A stretch of 9,897 nucleotides of DNA from an uncultured Alphaproteobacteria bacterium (GCA_913044255.1 CAJWOI010000076.1:1-9897); one strand, 5' to 3'; numbered from the stretch's first letter, positions 1 to 6,918 are shown. Numbers and translations: made by a program. The notes: generated from the letters alone by a model not told the origin.

Positions 1-423
1 GACCGGTCCCATGCTAGAAGCCAGAGTCCCGACGTCGCTCCGCGACACCGACACCGAAACTTCTTCATTTGCTATTGGTGCTATAATGATCGGCGATTGC
101 ACGTCTGGATCTATACCAGTGATAGCTTCGCGTTCCGATTCGGCCATCAACTCCAACATATCATCAACTGACAACGACTCTCCCGAGACAGCACTCTTCG
201 CAACCGGCACCTCGCTGACACTTTCATCTTCTATAACCACGGCCGGCGGAGCTGGCACATCACTTACTCCAGCCTCGGCTCCTACGTCTGCCAAGTTTTC
301 TATTTGCTCAGGAGAAGGTTGAACTTCAGCTGTCGGCGGCATAAACCTTGGTGGTTCACATCCTATGAGCGGTAGGAACAATGCCACGAGGCCCATCGCC
401 AAGGCGCGGCGCAAAATCTGCAA
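1..423 (-). CDS. N-terminal part of a lipoprotein, probably LppC-type penicillin-binding-protein activator
   Basis: An open frame enters from the left edge and covers about 140 N-terminal residues, so the gene is partial. From a TTG at 423 the protein has a lipoprotein signal: n-region LQILRR, a hydrophobic stretch, and lipobox LIGC with the lipidated Cys at residue 22. The mature start is rich in Pro, Glu, Ser and Val, as in a flexible, acidic envelope linker, and no folded domain is reached. The start is uncertain: a GTG lies at 429, and the ATG at 396 would leave no basic n-region. No clear Shine-Dalgarno was seen. It is divergent from rsmI. In alphaproteobacteria that position is commonly held by LppC, a periplasmic-binding-like protein that activates peptidoglycan synthases. 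The LppC name therefore rests on context; the lipoprotein call rests on sequence. Confidence 0.72.
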   Translation of the reverse strand, partial: MQILRRALAMGLVALFLPLIGCEPPRFMPPTAEVQPSPEQIENLADVGAEAGVSDVPAPPAVVIEDESVSEVPVAKSAVSGESLSVDDMLELMAESEREAITGIDPDVQSPIIIAPIANEEVSVSVSRSDVGTLASSMGPV

Positions 424-1385
424 GACCACGAAAGAACTTGCCACAGTCGAAATCCCGTTCGGTGGAGCGCCTCACGGCGGATGCACCCGCTAACAGTAAC
501 GATAGCCCTCCTGCAAGTAAACTTGCAGCGGGTCTGTACATAGTTGCAACACCAATCGGCCATGCGGCCGACATTACGATCCGGGCGCTCCAAGTACTAA
601 ATAGTGCCGATTTTATAGCCTGCGAGAACACTAGGCACACTGGTAAACTGCTCGCTCGATACGGCATAACCACGCGACGCACCTCTTACAATGATATTAA
701 CGCCCCCCGTGTTCGGCCTCGCCTACTGAGGCTGCTCCAAAACGGTAGCACAATCGCATTAGTTTGCGACGCGGGGACACCTCTTATCTCCGACCCGGGG
801 TACCGGTTGGTGAGGGAGGCTATTGCCACAGGAATATCGATAATTCCAATTCCCGGGCCTTCCGCCCCACTCGCAGCTCTTGTAGTATCAGGCTTGCCAA
901 GCAACAGGTTCCTCTTTGTTGGATTTCTGCCATCCACCGAAGCCGCCCGTGTAAACACGCTGCATGAGCTTTGCACACTGACATCAACATTGTTGTTCTT
1001 AGAGAGTCCTCGCCGACTAGCGGCCACCTTACGGAACATGTTGGATATCTTTGGAGAGCGCGAAGTCGCAGTAGCTCGAGAACTCACAAAAATCCACGAG
1101 GAAATTTCCCGCGGTCTACTAACAGAACTCACAAATAAATACCGGAACCAAGCAGCAGCAGGAGTAATTGTCCGAGGTGAAGTGGTGATCGTGGTAGCGC
1201 CGCCCGCAAAAACCCAAAATGACGTCTTGGATCAAGCCCGTATTGGAGAACCAGATAAACTGCTCGGGGCGGCCCTTAAAAGCATGGGCACAAAGGAAGC
1301 GGCAGAAACAGTTGCACGAGTCACTGGCCTTAGCCGACGGAAGCTCTATGCGCGAGCCCTATTATTAATCAACGCCCGAGATTGA
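381..1385 (+). CDS. rsmI: 16S rRNA (cytidine-1402 2'-O)-methyltransferase RsmI
   Basis: RsmI uses S-adenosylmethionine to methylate the ribose of C1402 in the decoding centre of 16S rRNA and acts in the cytoplasm. The tetrapyrrole-methylase-like fold is clear: LYIVATPIG at residues 52-60, the RHTGKLLARYGI stretch, then CDAGTPLISDPG, PGPSAPLAAL and FLFVGFLP, LESPRR, and AVARELTKIHEE with a GEVVIVV strand. A small C-terminal helical domain ends in GLSRRKLYARAL. Two usually conserved sites differ: PIGN reads PIGH and EDTR reads ENTR. The listed ATG at 381 gives 334 residues with about 50 Arg/Ser/Pro-rich residues before the domain and overlaps the divergent lipoprotein gene. A GTG at 462 would give 307 residues, closer to the family length. 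The family call is secure and the start is not. Confidence 0.95.
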   Translation: MPRGPSPRRGAKSARPRKNLPQSKSRSVERLTADAPANSNDSPPASKLAAGLYIVATPIGHAADITIRALQVLNSADFIACENTRHTGKLLARYGITTRRTSYNDINAPRVRPRLLRLLQNGSTIALVCDAGTPLISDPGYRLVREAIATGISIIPIPGPSAPLAALVVSGLPSNRFLFVGFLPSTEAARVNTLHELCTLTSTLLFLESPRRLAATLRNMLDIFGEREVAVARELTKIHEEISRGLLTELTNKYRNQAAAGVIVRGEVVIVVAPPAKTQNDVLDQARIGEPDKLLGAALKSMGTKEAAETVARVTGLSRRKLYARALLLINARD

Positions 1386-1413
1386 AACGGGAATAGCAGA
1401 GTTGGTCCCAAAA

Positions 1414-1548
1414 TTATTGGGCGTTACCATAATTTAAATATTCAAGGCGAGTAAACTCTTTACCTAAATGCTGCTTGCACCACGCACCAAGTTCAGCGCA
1501 TGTTTGATCCCGCTTAGTGGTGTACAGGTCGCTTGTTTTTTGATCCAT
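1414..1548 (-). CDS. Possible small protein of 44 residues, unknown
   Basis: This ATG-to-TAA frame fills most of the gap between rsmI and the BON lipoprotein, on the opposite strand. The product starts MDQKTSDLYT and ends LEYLNYGNAQ. It is polar and soluble-looking, has two Cys (C17 and C24) and a Trp, and no signal peptide or membrane segment. A TAG two codons before the ATG fixes this as the first start. The upstream GGTAG is only a weak ribosome-binding site. I recognise no family. It could be a real small gene, a fragment of a decayed gene, or a chance ORF; a frame of this length can easily occur by chance. Confidence 0.25.
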   Translation of the reverse strand: MDQKTSDLYTTKRDQTCAELGAWCKQHLGKEFTRLEYLNYGNAQ

Positions 1549-1585
1549 GCGCTACCGATGGCCCACCGTACTACATGGGGTGCAT

Positions 1586-2218
1586 ATGATTTCCGTGAGC
1601 AAGAAAACACTGCCATATAAGAGCCCGATCGCAGTGCTATTGTGTAGCGTTATCCTTGCATTTCAATGTGCCTGCACGCCCGCAGGTACAGCGGTCGGAG
1701 CAACTGCAAGAGCAAGCATTGCTTTAGCAGAGGAAAGACCGATAAAAACTGTGATAAATGACACTGCTATTATGATGAAAGTTAACACACGACTATTATC
1801 GACGTCATTTGAAGAGTTGTTTTGGACCGTTAATACTATCGTTTTTGAGGGCCGGGTATTGCTAACAGGTTGGGTTGCGACCAACGCTCTTCGCGACCAG
1901 GCAAACGAAATCGTATGGACCATAGATGGTGTGCGCGAAGTGCTCAATGAACTGAACGTAGGCGAGGGGGACAATATAGTCGACATGGCGAGAGACAAAT
2001 TAATAACAGCCTCGCTGCGCAGTAAAATTCTTGGTGATCAAAAAGTCGTTGGCATCAACTACAAAATCGACACACACAACCGCGTCATTTATTTAATTGG
2101 TGTTGCCCGCACCCAAGACGAGCGTAACCTGGTGATCGCACACGCTCGTGAGGTCAGATACGTTCGTGAGTTAGTAAATTATGTTTTGCTAATTGAAGAC
2201 CCGCGCCGAGCCGAGTAG
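1586..2218 (+). CDS. BON-domain envelope lipoprotein (two BON repeats)
   Basis: The protein has 210 residues from the ATG at 1586. It starts with basic residues (SKKTLPYKS), a hydrophobic segment, and Cys28/Cys30 followed by TPAGTAVG. Cys30 is the likely lipidation site, though the box QCAC is a weak match. The mature protein carries two BON modules, roughly residues 55-125 and 130-205, each with the expected shape: a helix (NDTAIMMKVNTRLL), then GRVLLTGWVAT and VREVLNEL in the first, and VIYLIGVARTQDE and VRELVNYV in the second. BON proteins of the OsmY/DolP type bind envelope lipids and support outer-membrane integrity. The chosen start has GGGG five bases upstream; a longer version from 1547 adds 13 residues ahead of the signal peptide and is less likely. 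gshB follows 33 bases later, probably in the same transcript, which is a common alphaproteobacterial pair. Confidence 0.88.
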   Translation: MISVSKKTLPYKSPIAVLLCSVILAFQCACTPAGTAVGATARASIALAEERPIKTVINDTAIMMKVNTRLLSTSFEELFWTVNTIVFEGRVLLTGWVATNALRDQANEIVWTIDGVREVLNELNVGEGDNIVDMARDKLITASLRSKILGDQKVVGINYKIDTHNRVIYLIGVARTQDERNLVIAHAREVRYVRELVNYVLLIEDPRRAE

Positions 2219-2251
2219 CGTTCCGACCCCGACGGAGGATGGAGGTAGTGA

Positions 2252-3193
2252 ATGGGTTTTATGGTCGCCATACAAATGGACCCGATCGAGAATATCGATA
2301 TCTCCGCTGATTCGACCTTAGCAATCGCCCTAGAGGGTCAAGCGCGTGGCCATAAGTTATTCCATTATCTACCTCACGCCCTTACGCTCGCTTCCGGTCA
2401 TCTGAGCGCCAGAGCCCACAGCCTCGAGTTACGCCCAAAGCCTGGAGACCACTACTCGTTCGGGCCCGAGGAAGTCCTCGATCTTTCAAAGGTCGACGTA
2501 ATCCTCATGCGTCAAGACCCACCATTCAACATGGCGTATATCACCACTACTCATCTCTTGGAACATGTCCAGCCTGAAACCCTTGTAGTCAACGACCCAG
2601 TTGCGGTGCGCAACTCGCCCGAAAAATTGCTCGTCACGAAGTTTCCGGAACTGATGCCGCCGACCATAATTACCTCGGACGGCAACTCTGTGACTAAATT
2701 TCGAGCGGAACACCAGGATATTATTATAAAGCCGTTATTTGGAAATGGTGGCGCTGGTGTGTTCCATCTAGGCCCCAACGACGAAAATTTAAGTGCTTTA
2801 GTCGAAATGTTTAATAACACCTGGCAAGAACCAATGATGGTGCAGCGGTACCTCCCAGAGGTCCGAGTTGGTGACAAAAGAATTATATTAATAGACGGCG
2901 AAGCAGCGGGCGCCATAAATCGAGTGCCGCCCTCAGGTGAAGCGCGCGCCAACATGCACGTGGGCGCGCAAGCAGAGCCTGCAGATTTAACAGATCGAGA
3001 CCGCGAGATTTGCAGCGCCATCGGCCCACTCCTAAAAACTCAGGGGCTTATCTTCGTGGGAATTGACGTAATCGGAGGTTACCTAACCGAGATCAATGTC
3101 ACGTCCCCAACGGGTCTTCAAGAGTATGAGCGCTTTACTGGGACTTCGTTGTCAGCCCGTATTTGGGAATCGATCGAGGCGCGATTGCAATAA
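2252..3193 (+). CDS. gshB: Glutathione synthetase
   Basis: GshB joins gamma-glutamylcysteine and glycine with ATP to make glutathione in the cytoplasm. The protein has 313 residues, close to the E. coli enzyme (316). The N-terminal pre-ATP-grasp domain shows the hallmark MDPIENI (9-15) and VILMRQDPPF (83-92). The ATP-grasp part carries the phosphate-binding loop KPLFGNGGAGVF (160-171), GDKRIILIDGE (207-216), RANMHVG (232-238), and the metal site GIDVIGGYLTEINVTSPTG (D272, E280, N282). The start is firm: GGAGG at 2241-2245 lies six bases before the ATG. It follows the BON lipoprotein on the same strand and ends 26 bases from the convergent dehydrogenase gene. No gshA is in the window. Confidence 0.97.
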   Translation: MGFMVAIQMDPIENIDISADSTLAIALEGQARGHKLFHYLPHALTLASGHLSARAHSLELRPKPGDHYSFGPEEVLDLSKVDVILMRQDPPFNMAYITTTHLLEHVQPETLVVNDPVAVRNSPEKLLVTKFPELMPPTIITSDGNSVTKFRAEHQDIIIKPLFGNGGAGVFHLGPNDENLSALVEMFNNTWQEPMMVQRYLPEVRVGDKRIILIDGEAAGAINRVPPSGEARANMHVGAQAEPADLTDRDREICSAIGPLLKTQGLIFVGIDVIGGYLTEINVTSPTGLQEYERFTGTSLSARIWESIEARLQ

Positions 3194-3219
3194 AAAGTTG
3201 AGTTTGCACTACAACGATG

Positions 3220-4017
3220 TCAAGGCCTCATGGTGAGGGTTAAACCACCATCCACGATCAGTTCTATGCCAGTGATGTAATGGGATTCATCAGAAGCTAA
3301 AAACACCGCCGTGTTTGCAACGTCCCATGCATCTCCCATCTTACCCATTGGGCAAAGAGCATCGCGCTCAGCGATCATCGCCTCGACATCCTCATAGGCC
3401 CCGGATACGGCCCCCCTGATGAGGGGAGTATCCATAAGGCCGGGTAATATGGCATTACATCGAATGTGGTTTTTGGCGTACTGGGTAGCGATATTCCGGG
3501 TAAACGCGTTGACAGCACCTTTTGAGGCCGAATAGGAAACACAGGGGTAACCAAGGGAAAAGAACGAGGCGATCGACGACACGTTAATGACCGACCCACC
3601 CCCGGCCTCAACCATATGTGGCAAAACATTCTTGCAGGTCAGATACATGCTTTTAACGTTGACATCTATTAACCTGTCCCAATTTTCTTCTTGTATTTTT
3701 TCGGGACCGCCCGGTTCAACAATGCCCACATTGTTATGGAGCACATCAATGTGGCCGTAAACTTCCATACACGCCGATACTAACTGGGCCACCGCATCAC
3801 TATCTGTCACGTCAGCTCTAAAAACGACGCAATCACCCCCTTCCTCGTTGATAATTGCTCCAGTTTCATTGGCTGACTCGAGATTTATATCCACCGCAAA
3901 CACTCGCGCCCCCTCACGCGCAAATTGGACCGCACAGGCTTTCCCGTTGCCCCAACCTGGTCCCGACGACCCAGCACCCGTGACAATTGCAACCTTATCT
4001 TCAAGTCTTTTACGCAT
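3220..4017 (-). CDS. Short-chain dehydrogenase/reductase (SDR), substrate unknown
   Basis: This classical-type SDR has 265 residues. The Rossmann cofactor motif is an expanded form, TGAGSSGPGWGNG (13-25), instead of TGxxxGIG. An Asp after the second strand (AVDIN, D43) suggests NAD(H) rather than NADP(H). Further motifs are a diverged NNAG (NNVG, 95-98), Ser148 and YSASK (Y162, K166) for catalysis, RCNAILPG (186-193), and the C-terminal ITGIELIVDGG. The ATG at 4017 is preferred because GAGGTGG lies just upstream; an ATG at 4029 overlaps that site. The gene follows the HIT gene after about 150 bases containing a hairpin, so it may be an independent unit rather than the last his-operon gene. 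It is convergent with gshB. Substrate and pathway cannot be told from sequence. Confidence 0.9.
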   Translation of the reverse strand: MRKRLEDKVAIVTGAGSSGPGWGNGKACAVQFAREGARVFAVDINLESANETGAIINEEGGDCVVFRADVTDSDAVAQLVSACMEVYGHIDVLHNNVGIVEPGGPEKIQEENWDRLIDVNVKSMYLTCKNVLPHMVEAGGGSVINVSSIASFFSLGYPCVSYSASKGAVNAFTRNIATQYAKNHIRCNAILPGLMDTPLIRGAVSGAYEDVEAMIAERDALCPMGKMGDAWDVANTAVFLASDESHYITGIELIVDGGLTLTMRP

Positions 4018-4093
4018 ATTCCACCTCATAGCCGAGCACTAATCAACTCGATACTAACCTAATGCCAAAGGGGGAAAGGGCTGACCTCCAACC

Positions 4094-4112
4094 CCCAAGC
4101 AAAACGCTTGGG
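4094..4112. other. Perfect 7-bp hairpin downstream of the HIT gene
   Basis: CCCAAGC and GCTTGGG face each other across a five-base loop (AAAAC), about 55 bases past the HIT stop codon and before the dehydrogenase gene. It may end or stabilise the 3' end of the his-operon mRNA. No T-run follows on either strand, so it is not a standard intrinsic terminator. Confidence 0.5.
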
Positions 4113-4166
4113 CCTCACCCATGCGGACCACTGCGCCTGATCTCCACGGCAAGCAGCTTTCTCTCC

Positions 4167-4535
4167 TTAATGCGGCGGCCTGACTCCTCCAAGTTTTCGG
4201 CCACCAAATATATGGCTGTGAAAATGCAAAACTTCCTGATTCGCATCTGCCCCGCAATTGGTAACCACACGATAACCGGTCCCAGCAACACCAAGTTTTC
4301 TCGCTACCGCACCGACAGCGCGAATGTACGCTGCCAACTCCGCGTCACTCGCACGCTCGGAGAAATCATCAATCGATATGTACGCACCTTTAGGAATCAC
4401 CAATACGTGAACTGGGGTTAGTTTGCCGATGTCGTGGAAAGCCAGCACATGTTCGTCCTCGTAGACCTTCTCGGCAGAAATTTCCCCCTTCAGTATGCGC
4501 GCAAAAACGTTTGTGTAGTCATAAGTCATGGCCAT
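4167..4535 (-). CDS. HIT-family (Hint-type) purine nucleoside phosphoramidase-like protein
   Basis: The protein has 122 residues, typical for bacterial Hint proteins, which hydrolyse the P-N or P-O bond of AMP conjugates such as AMP-lysine or aminoacyl-AMP. Features in order are FARILKGEISAEKVYED (11-27), LAFHDIGKLTPVHVLVIPK (31-49), GYRVVTNCGADANQEV (87-102), and the histidine triad H104-F-H106-S-H108 followed by IFGGRKLG. The middle His106 is the expected nucleophile. The C-terminus ends at RPPH, without unusual extension. It lies 49 bases downstream of hisE. A HIT-like gene directly 3' of hisE is known from the Azospirillum brasilense his cluster, so this position is conserved rather than accidental. 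Its link to histidine synthesis is unproven; both HisE/HisI and HIT act on nucleotide substrates. The alternative ATG at 4529 would drop two residues. Confidence 0.93.
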   Translation of the reverse strand: MAMTYDYTNVFARILKGEISAEKVYEDEHVLAFHDIGKLTPVHVLVIPKGAYISIDDFSERASDAELAAYIRAVGAVARKLGVAGTGYRVVTNCGADANQEVLHFHSHIFGGRKLGGVRPPH

Positions 4536-4584
4536 TGCTCTTGATTATTATTTCCCTTTCCCGGAGCCTCCGCAGACACATCTA

Positions 4585-4914
4585 TTAACCTTTCCCAGCC
4601 TTTTTAGCATCTAGACCCGAAATACCCTCACGACGACTGAGTTCGGCATAGATGTCGGATGGGGCCAGCCCCTTATCGGCCCACAACACCATTAAATGGA
4701 ACAAAAGATCGGCGCTTTCCGAGATCAACTCGTTATTGTCATTGCCCAGCGCAGCGAGAACCGTTTCGATCGCCTCCTCTCCGACCTTCTGTGCAATTCG
4801 AGATGTGCCTGATTTAAATTGCTGGGCAACATAAGATTCGTCTGGGTCGTGTCCACGGCGACTTAGAATGACGGAAAACAATCGATCCAATATCACTCCA
4901 CCAGGATCAGCCAT
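4585..4914 (-). CDS. hisE: Phosphoribosyl-ATP pyrophosphatase HisE
   Basis: HisE converts phosphoribosyl-ATP to phosphoribosyl-AMP and pyrophosphate, the second step of histidine synthesis. The protein has 109 residues with an all-alpha MazG-like fold. It shows YVAQQFKSGTSRIAQ (28-42), the metal-binding KVGEEAIET (43-51, E46/E47/E50) and SESADLLFHLMVLW (65-78, E66/D69). The start at 4914 is favoured over one six codons upstream: GGAG lies about seven bases ahead, and the homology begins at MADPGGVILDRL. Its ATG overlaps the hisI stop by eight bases (ATGGCTGA), which predicts translational coupling. HisI and HisE are separate here, unlike the fused HisIE of enterobacteria, but they keep the same order. 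Confidence 0.96.
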   Translation of the reverse strand: MADPGGVILDRLFSVILSRRGHDPDESYVAQQFKSGTSRIAQKVGEEAIETVLAALGNDNNELISESADLLFHLMVLWADKGLAPSDIYAELSRREGISGLDAKKAGKG

Positions 4915-5290
4915 AAAGTTTCTCCGGATCAATCAAAACTTCACGTGTCCGCATAGTGCCATTTGCCTCAGCCGACGCAAAGAAACAACTCCGTCTCCCC
5001 GTGTGACAAGCGACGCCTATTTGGTCAACCAACGCCAATAGCGTGTCCCCATCACAGTCTATACGCATTTCCACTAGGCTTTGCACTTGACCCGACCGCT
5101 CGCCCTTGCGCCAGAGCGTGCCGCGGCTTCGTGAAAAATAACAAAGACGGCCTGAGGTAAGCGTCTCGCTCACAGCTTCTAAATTCATCCAAGCCAGCGT
5201 CAAGACCTCACCCGAATCGTGTTGCTGTGTTATGACGGGAACTAGGCCATCTTCGTCGAACCGAACCAAATCAAGAAATTTATCGCTCAT
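4907..5290 (-). CDS. hisI: Phosphoribosyl-AMP cyclohydrolase HisI
   Basis: HisI opens the adenine ring of phosphoribosyl-AMP to give ProFAR precursor BBM II, the third step of histidine synthesis, using zinc and magnesium. The protein has 127 residues. Motifs are LAWMN (32-36), YFSRSRGTLWRKGERSGQ (51-68), the metal-binding DCDGD (78-82) and the zinc cysteines in GVACHTGRRSC (C95, C102). The ATG at 5290 has GGAG eight bases upstream; a longer start at 5323 adds eleven residues with no homology. The gene sits between hisF and hisE, while in many alphaproteobacteria hisI lies elsewhere on the chromosome. A gap of about 130 bases precedes it, although its own 3' end overlaps hisE. Confidence 0.96.
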   Translation of the reverse strand: MSDKFLDLVRFDEDGLVPVITQQHDSGEVLTLAWMNLEAVSETLTSGRLCYFSRSRGTLWRKGERSGQVQSLVEMRIDCDGDTLLALVDQIGVACHTGRRSCFFASAEANGTMRTREVLIDPEKLYG

Positions 5291-5419
5291 GGTGTTATCT
5301 CCGCCACCACAGGTTATGCCCATTCGCGAAGCAGTAGATTAAAAATCTCATGTCACCGCCCTTTAGATCATTACTGCTCATATTCATGGCCCGACTAAGC
5401 AGCCCCGCCAGCCCCTTAT
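5291..5419 (-). other. Gap between hisF and hisI
   Basis: This is by far the widest gap inside the his genes. Past the hisF stop it contains two copies of GGGGCTG in tandem (minus strand) and a 30-codon ATG frame (5387 down to 5295) that ends just before hisI and has no good ribosome-binding site. I see no convincing terminator hairpin or promoter pair. It could hold an internal promoter for hisI-hisE-HIT, or be a scar of hisI insertion. Confidence 0.4.
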
Positions 5420-6187
5420 TCACAGTCTCACCGAAAGCCCCGCCCGGTGCATGTGCTCCTTGGCTTGTCCCACGGAGTATGTGCCAAAATGGAATATAGA
5501 GGCAGCGAGAACAGCGTTCGCGTGCCCATCTCGAGCAACTTCCACCAAGTGATCAAGGTTGCCGGCCCCACCCGAGGCAATCACGGGAACAGTAACCGCA
5601 TCCGCAACAGCTCGCGTTAAGGCCAAATCAAAACCCTTCTTCGTGCCATCTCTATCCATGGAGGTCAGTAAAATTTCGCCGGCACCAAGGCTGGTCATGC
5701 GTCCAGCCCAGTCCAGAACATCGATCCCCGTCAACTCCCGCCCGCCGTGTGTAAATACCTCCCACTGACCCAGCTTACAAGCCTTGGCATCAATGGCTAC
5801 AACAATACACTGCGCTCCGAATTTGACAGCTGCCGAAGCAACGAGTTCGGGCTCGATCACCGCTGCAGTGTTAATGCAAACTTTGTCTGCACCAGCCATT
5901 AGAAGCTTACGAATATCCTCTATACTTCGTACCCCGCCGCCCACGGTCAACGGCATGAAACAAGCGTCGGCTGTTCTTGCAACGACATCGAGAATTATAT
6001 CACGGCGATCACTGGAGGCGGTGATATCCAGAAAGCAAAGTTCGTCTGCACCGGCCGCATCGTATATAGCCGCCTGTTCAACCGGGTCGCCCGCGTCAAT
6101 CAAATTCACAAAATTCACCCCCTTAACCACGCGGCCGTCGTTAACATCGAGACAAGGAATGATGCGGGTCTTAAGTGTGTTTTTCAC
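5420..6187 (-). CDS. hisF: Imidazole-glycerol-phosphate synthase cyclase subunit HisF
   Basis: HisF pairs with HisH. It uses ammonia channelled from HisH to turn PRFAR into imidazole-glycerol phosphate and AICAR. The protein has 255 residues with a (beta/alpha)8 barrel. Catalytic Asp14 (PCLDVNDGRVVKG) and Asp133 (VVAIDAK) are present, with phosphate-binding TVGGGVRS (81-88) and VIASGGAGN (202-210), and LLTSMDRDGTKKG (173-185). The start codon is GTG. It overlaps the hisA stop as GTGA (four bases), so translation is likely coupled. The length is normal for the family. Confidence 0.98.
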   Translation of the reverse strand: MKNTLKTRIIPCLDVNDGRVVKGVNFVNLIDAGDPVEQAAIYDAAGADELCFLDITASSDRRDIILDVVARTADACFMPLTVGGGVRSIEDIRKLLMAGADKVCINTAAVIEPELVASAAVKFGAQCIVVAIDAKACKLGQWEVFTHGGRELTGIDVLDWAGRMTSLGAGEILLTSMDRDGTKKGFDLALTRAVADAVTVPVIASGGAGNLDHLVEVARDGHANAVLAASIFHFGTYSVGQAKEHMHRAGLSVRL

Positions 6188-6909
6188 GTTGACATCAACT
6201 CCAGTGCAGCAGCTATATCCAACCGACCATCGTAAAGAGCCCGCCCCGAAACCACACCAATGACGCCATCCGGCTCAAGCTTCCTGACTGCGCGCAAATC
6301 GTCTAGAGAAGCTACACCACCAGAAGCAATTACCGGCGTAGAAACACCCTTCGCAAAAACTTCAGTGGCGGCAGTGTTGACCCCCGTCATAGCCCCATCA
6401 CGGTTAATATCGGTGTAAATAATCGCTGCAACGCCGACGTCCTCGAACCGACGGCCAAGCTCTAAGACGGATATATCCGACTGCTCAACCCATCCCTGAA
6501 CTGCCACTTTGCCTGCCCGTCCATCAATACCAACAGCAATCCGTCCTGGAAAAACACGGCACGCATGCGTAACCAGCGCGGGATCATGCAACGCTGCCGT
6601 GCCAAGTATAACCCGTTCTATGCCAGCCTCTAGCCACGTCTCTACCGAATCAAGATCCCGTATGCCACCACCCAGCTGTATCCGCATTTTGGACGCAGCA
6701 ACAATTTCTCCCACAACATTTCCGTTAACTGCACGCCCTTCAATTGCCCCGTTTAGATCCACTATGTGCAGCCACTCGAAGCCCGCAACAGAAAAAGCAC
6801 GAGACTGGCGCACCGGGTCGTCAGAAAATACTGTCGCCGTGGCCATGTCGCCTTGAAAAAGACGCACACAGGTCCCGTCTTTTAGATCTATCGCCGGAAA
6901 TAGAATCAT
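6184..6909 (-). CDS. hisA: ProFAR isomerase HisA
   Basis: HisA catalyses the Amadori rearrangement of ProFAR to PRFAR, the fourth step of histidine synthesis. The protein has 241 residues with a (beta/alpha)8 barrel homologous to HisF. Catalytic Asp8 (FPAIDLKDG) and Asp129 (AVGIDGRAG) are in place, with QLGGGIRD (78-85), YTDINRDGAMTG (165-176) and VIASGGVAS (193-201) for phosphate binding. It starts nine bases after the GNAT gene, without an obvious Shine-Dalgarno. Its stop overlaps the start of hisF. Confidence 0.98.
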   Translation of the reverse strand: MILFPAIDLKDGTCVRLFQGDMATATVFSDDPVRQSRAFSVAGFEWLHIVDLNGAIEGRAVNGNVVGEIVAASKMRIQLGGGIRDLDSVETWLEAGIERVILGTAALHDPALVTHACRVFPGRIAVGIDGRAGKVAVQGWVEQSDISVLELGRRFEDVGVAAIIYTDINRDGAMTGVNTAATEVFAKGVSTPVIASGGVASLDDLRAVRKLEPDGVIGVVSGRALYDGRLDIAAALELMST

Positions 6910-6918
6910 GGCTAGAAA

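Noticed and set aside
686..1132. 148-codon open frame antisense to rsmI
   Set aside because: It is fully inside the well-supported rsmI gene, and its product has no recognisable domain.
1407..1421. CCCAA-AATTA-TTGGG hairpin after rsmI as a terminator
   Set aside because: The stem is only five pairs, AT-containing and lacks a T-run; it is too weak to call.
2551..3021. 156-codon open frame antisense to gshB
   Set aside because: It lies wholly within gshB, whose protein is clear from end to end, and its own product is low-complexity.
4540..4575. CGGA-GGC-TCCG stem between hisE and the HIT gene
   Set aside because: Four pairs with a three-base loop can occur by chance, and no T-run follows in the his direction.
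5295..5387. 30-codon ATG frame on the minus strand between hisF and hisI
   Set aside because: No ribosome-binding site at its first ATG, an odd composition and a length easily due to chance. Mentioned only as content of the gap.
5784..6263. 159-codon open frame antisense to hisF and hisA
   Set aside because: It is a shadow of two unambiguous his genes and is rich in Ser, Thr, Ala and Pro, as expected for such shadows.
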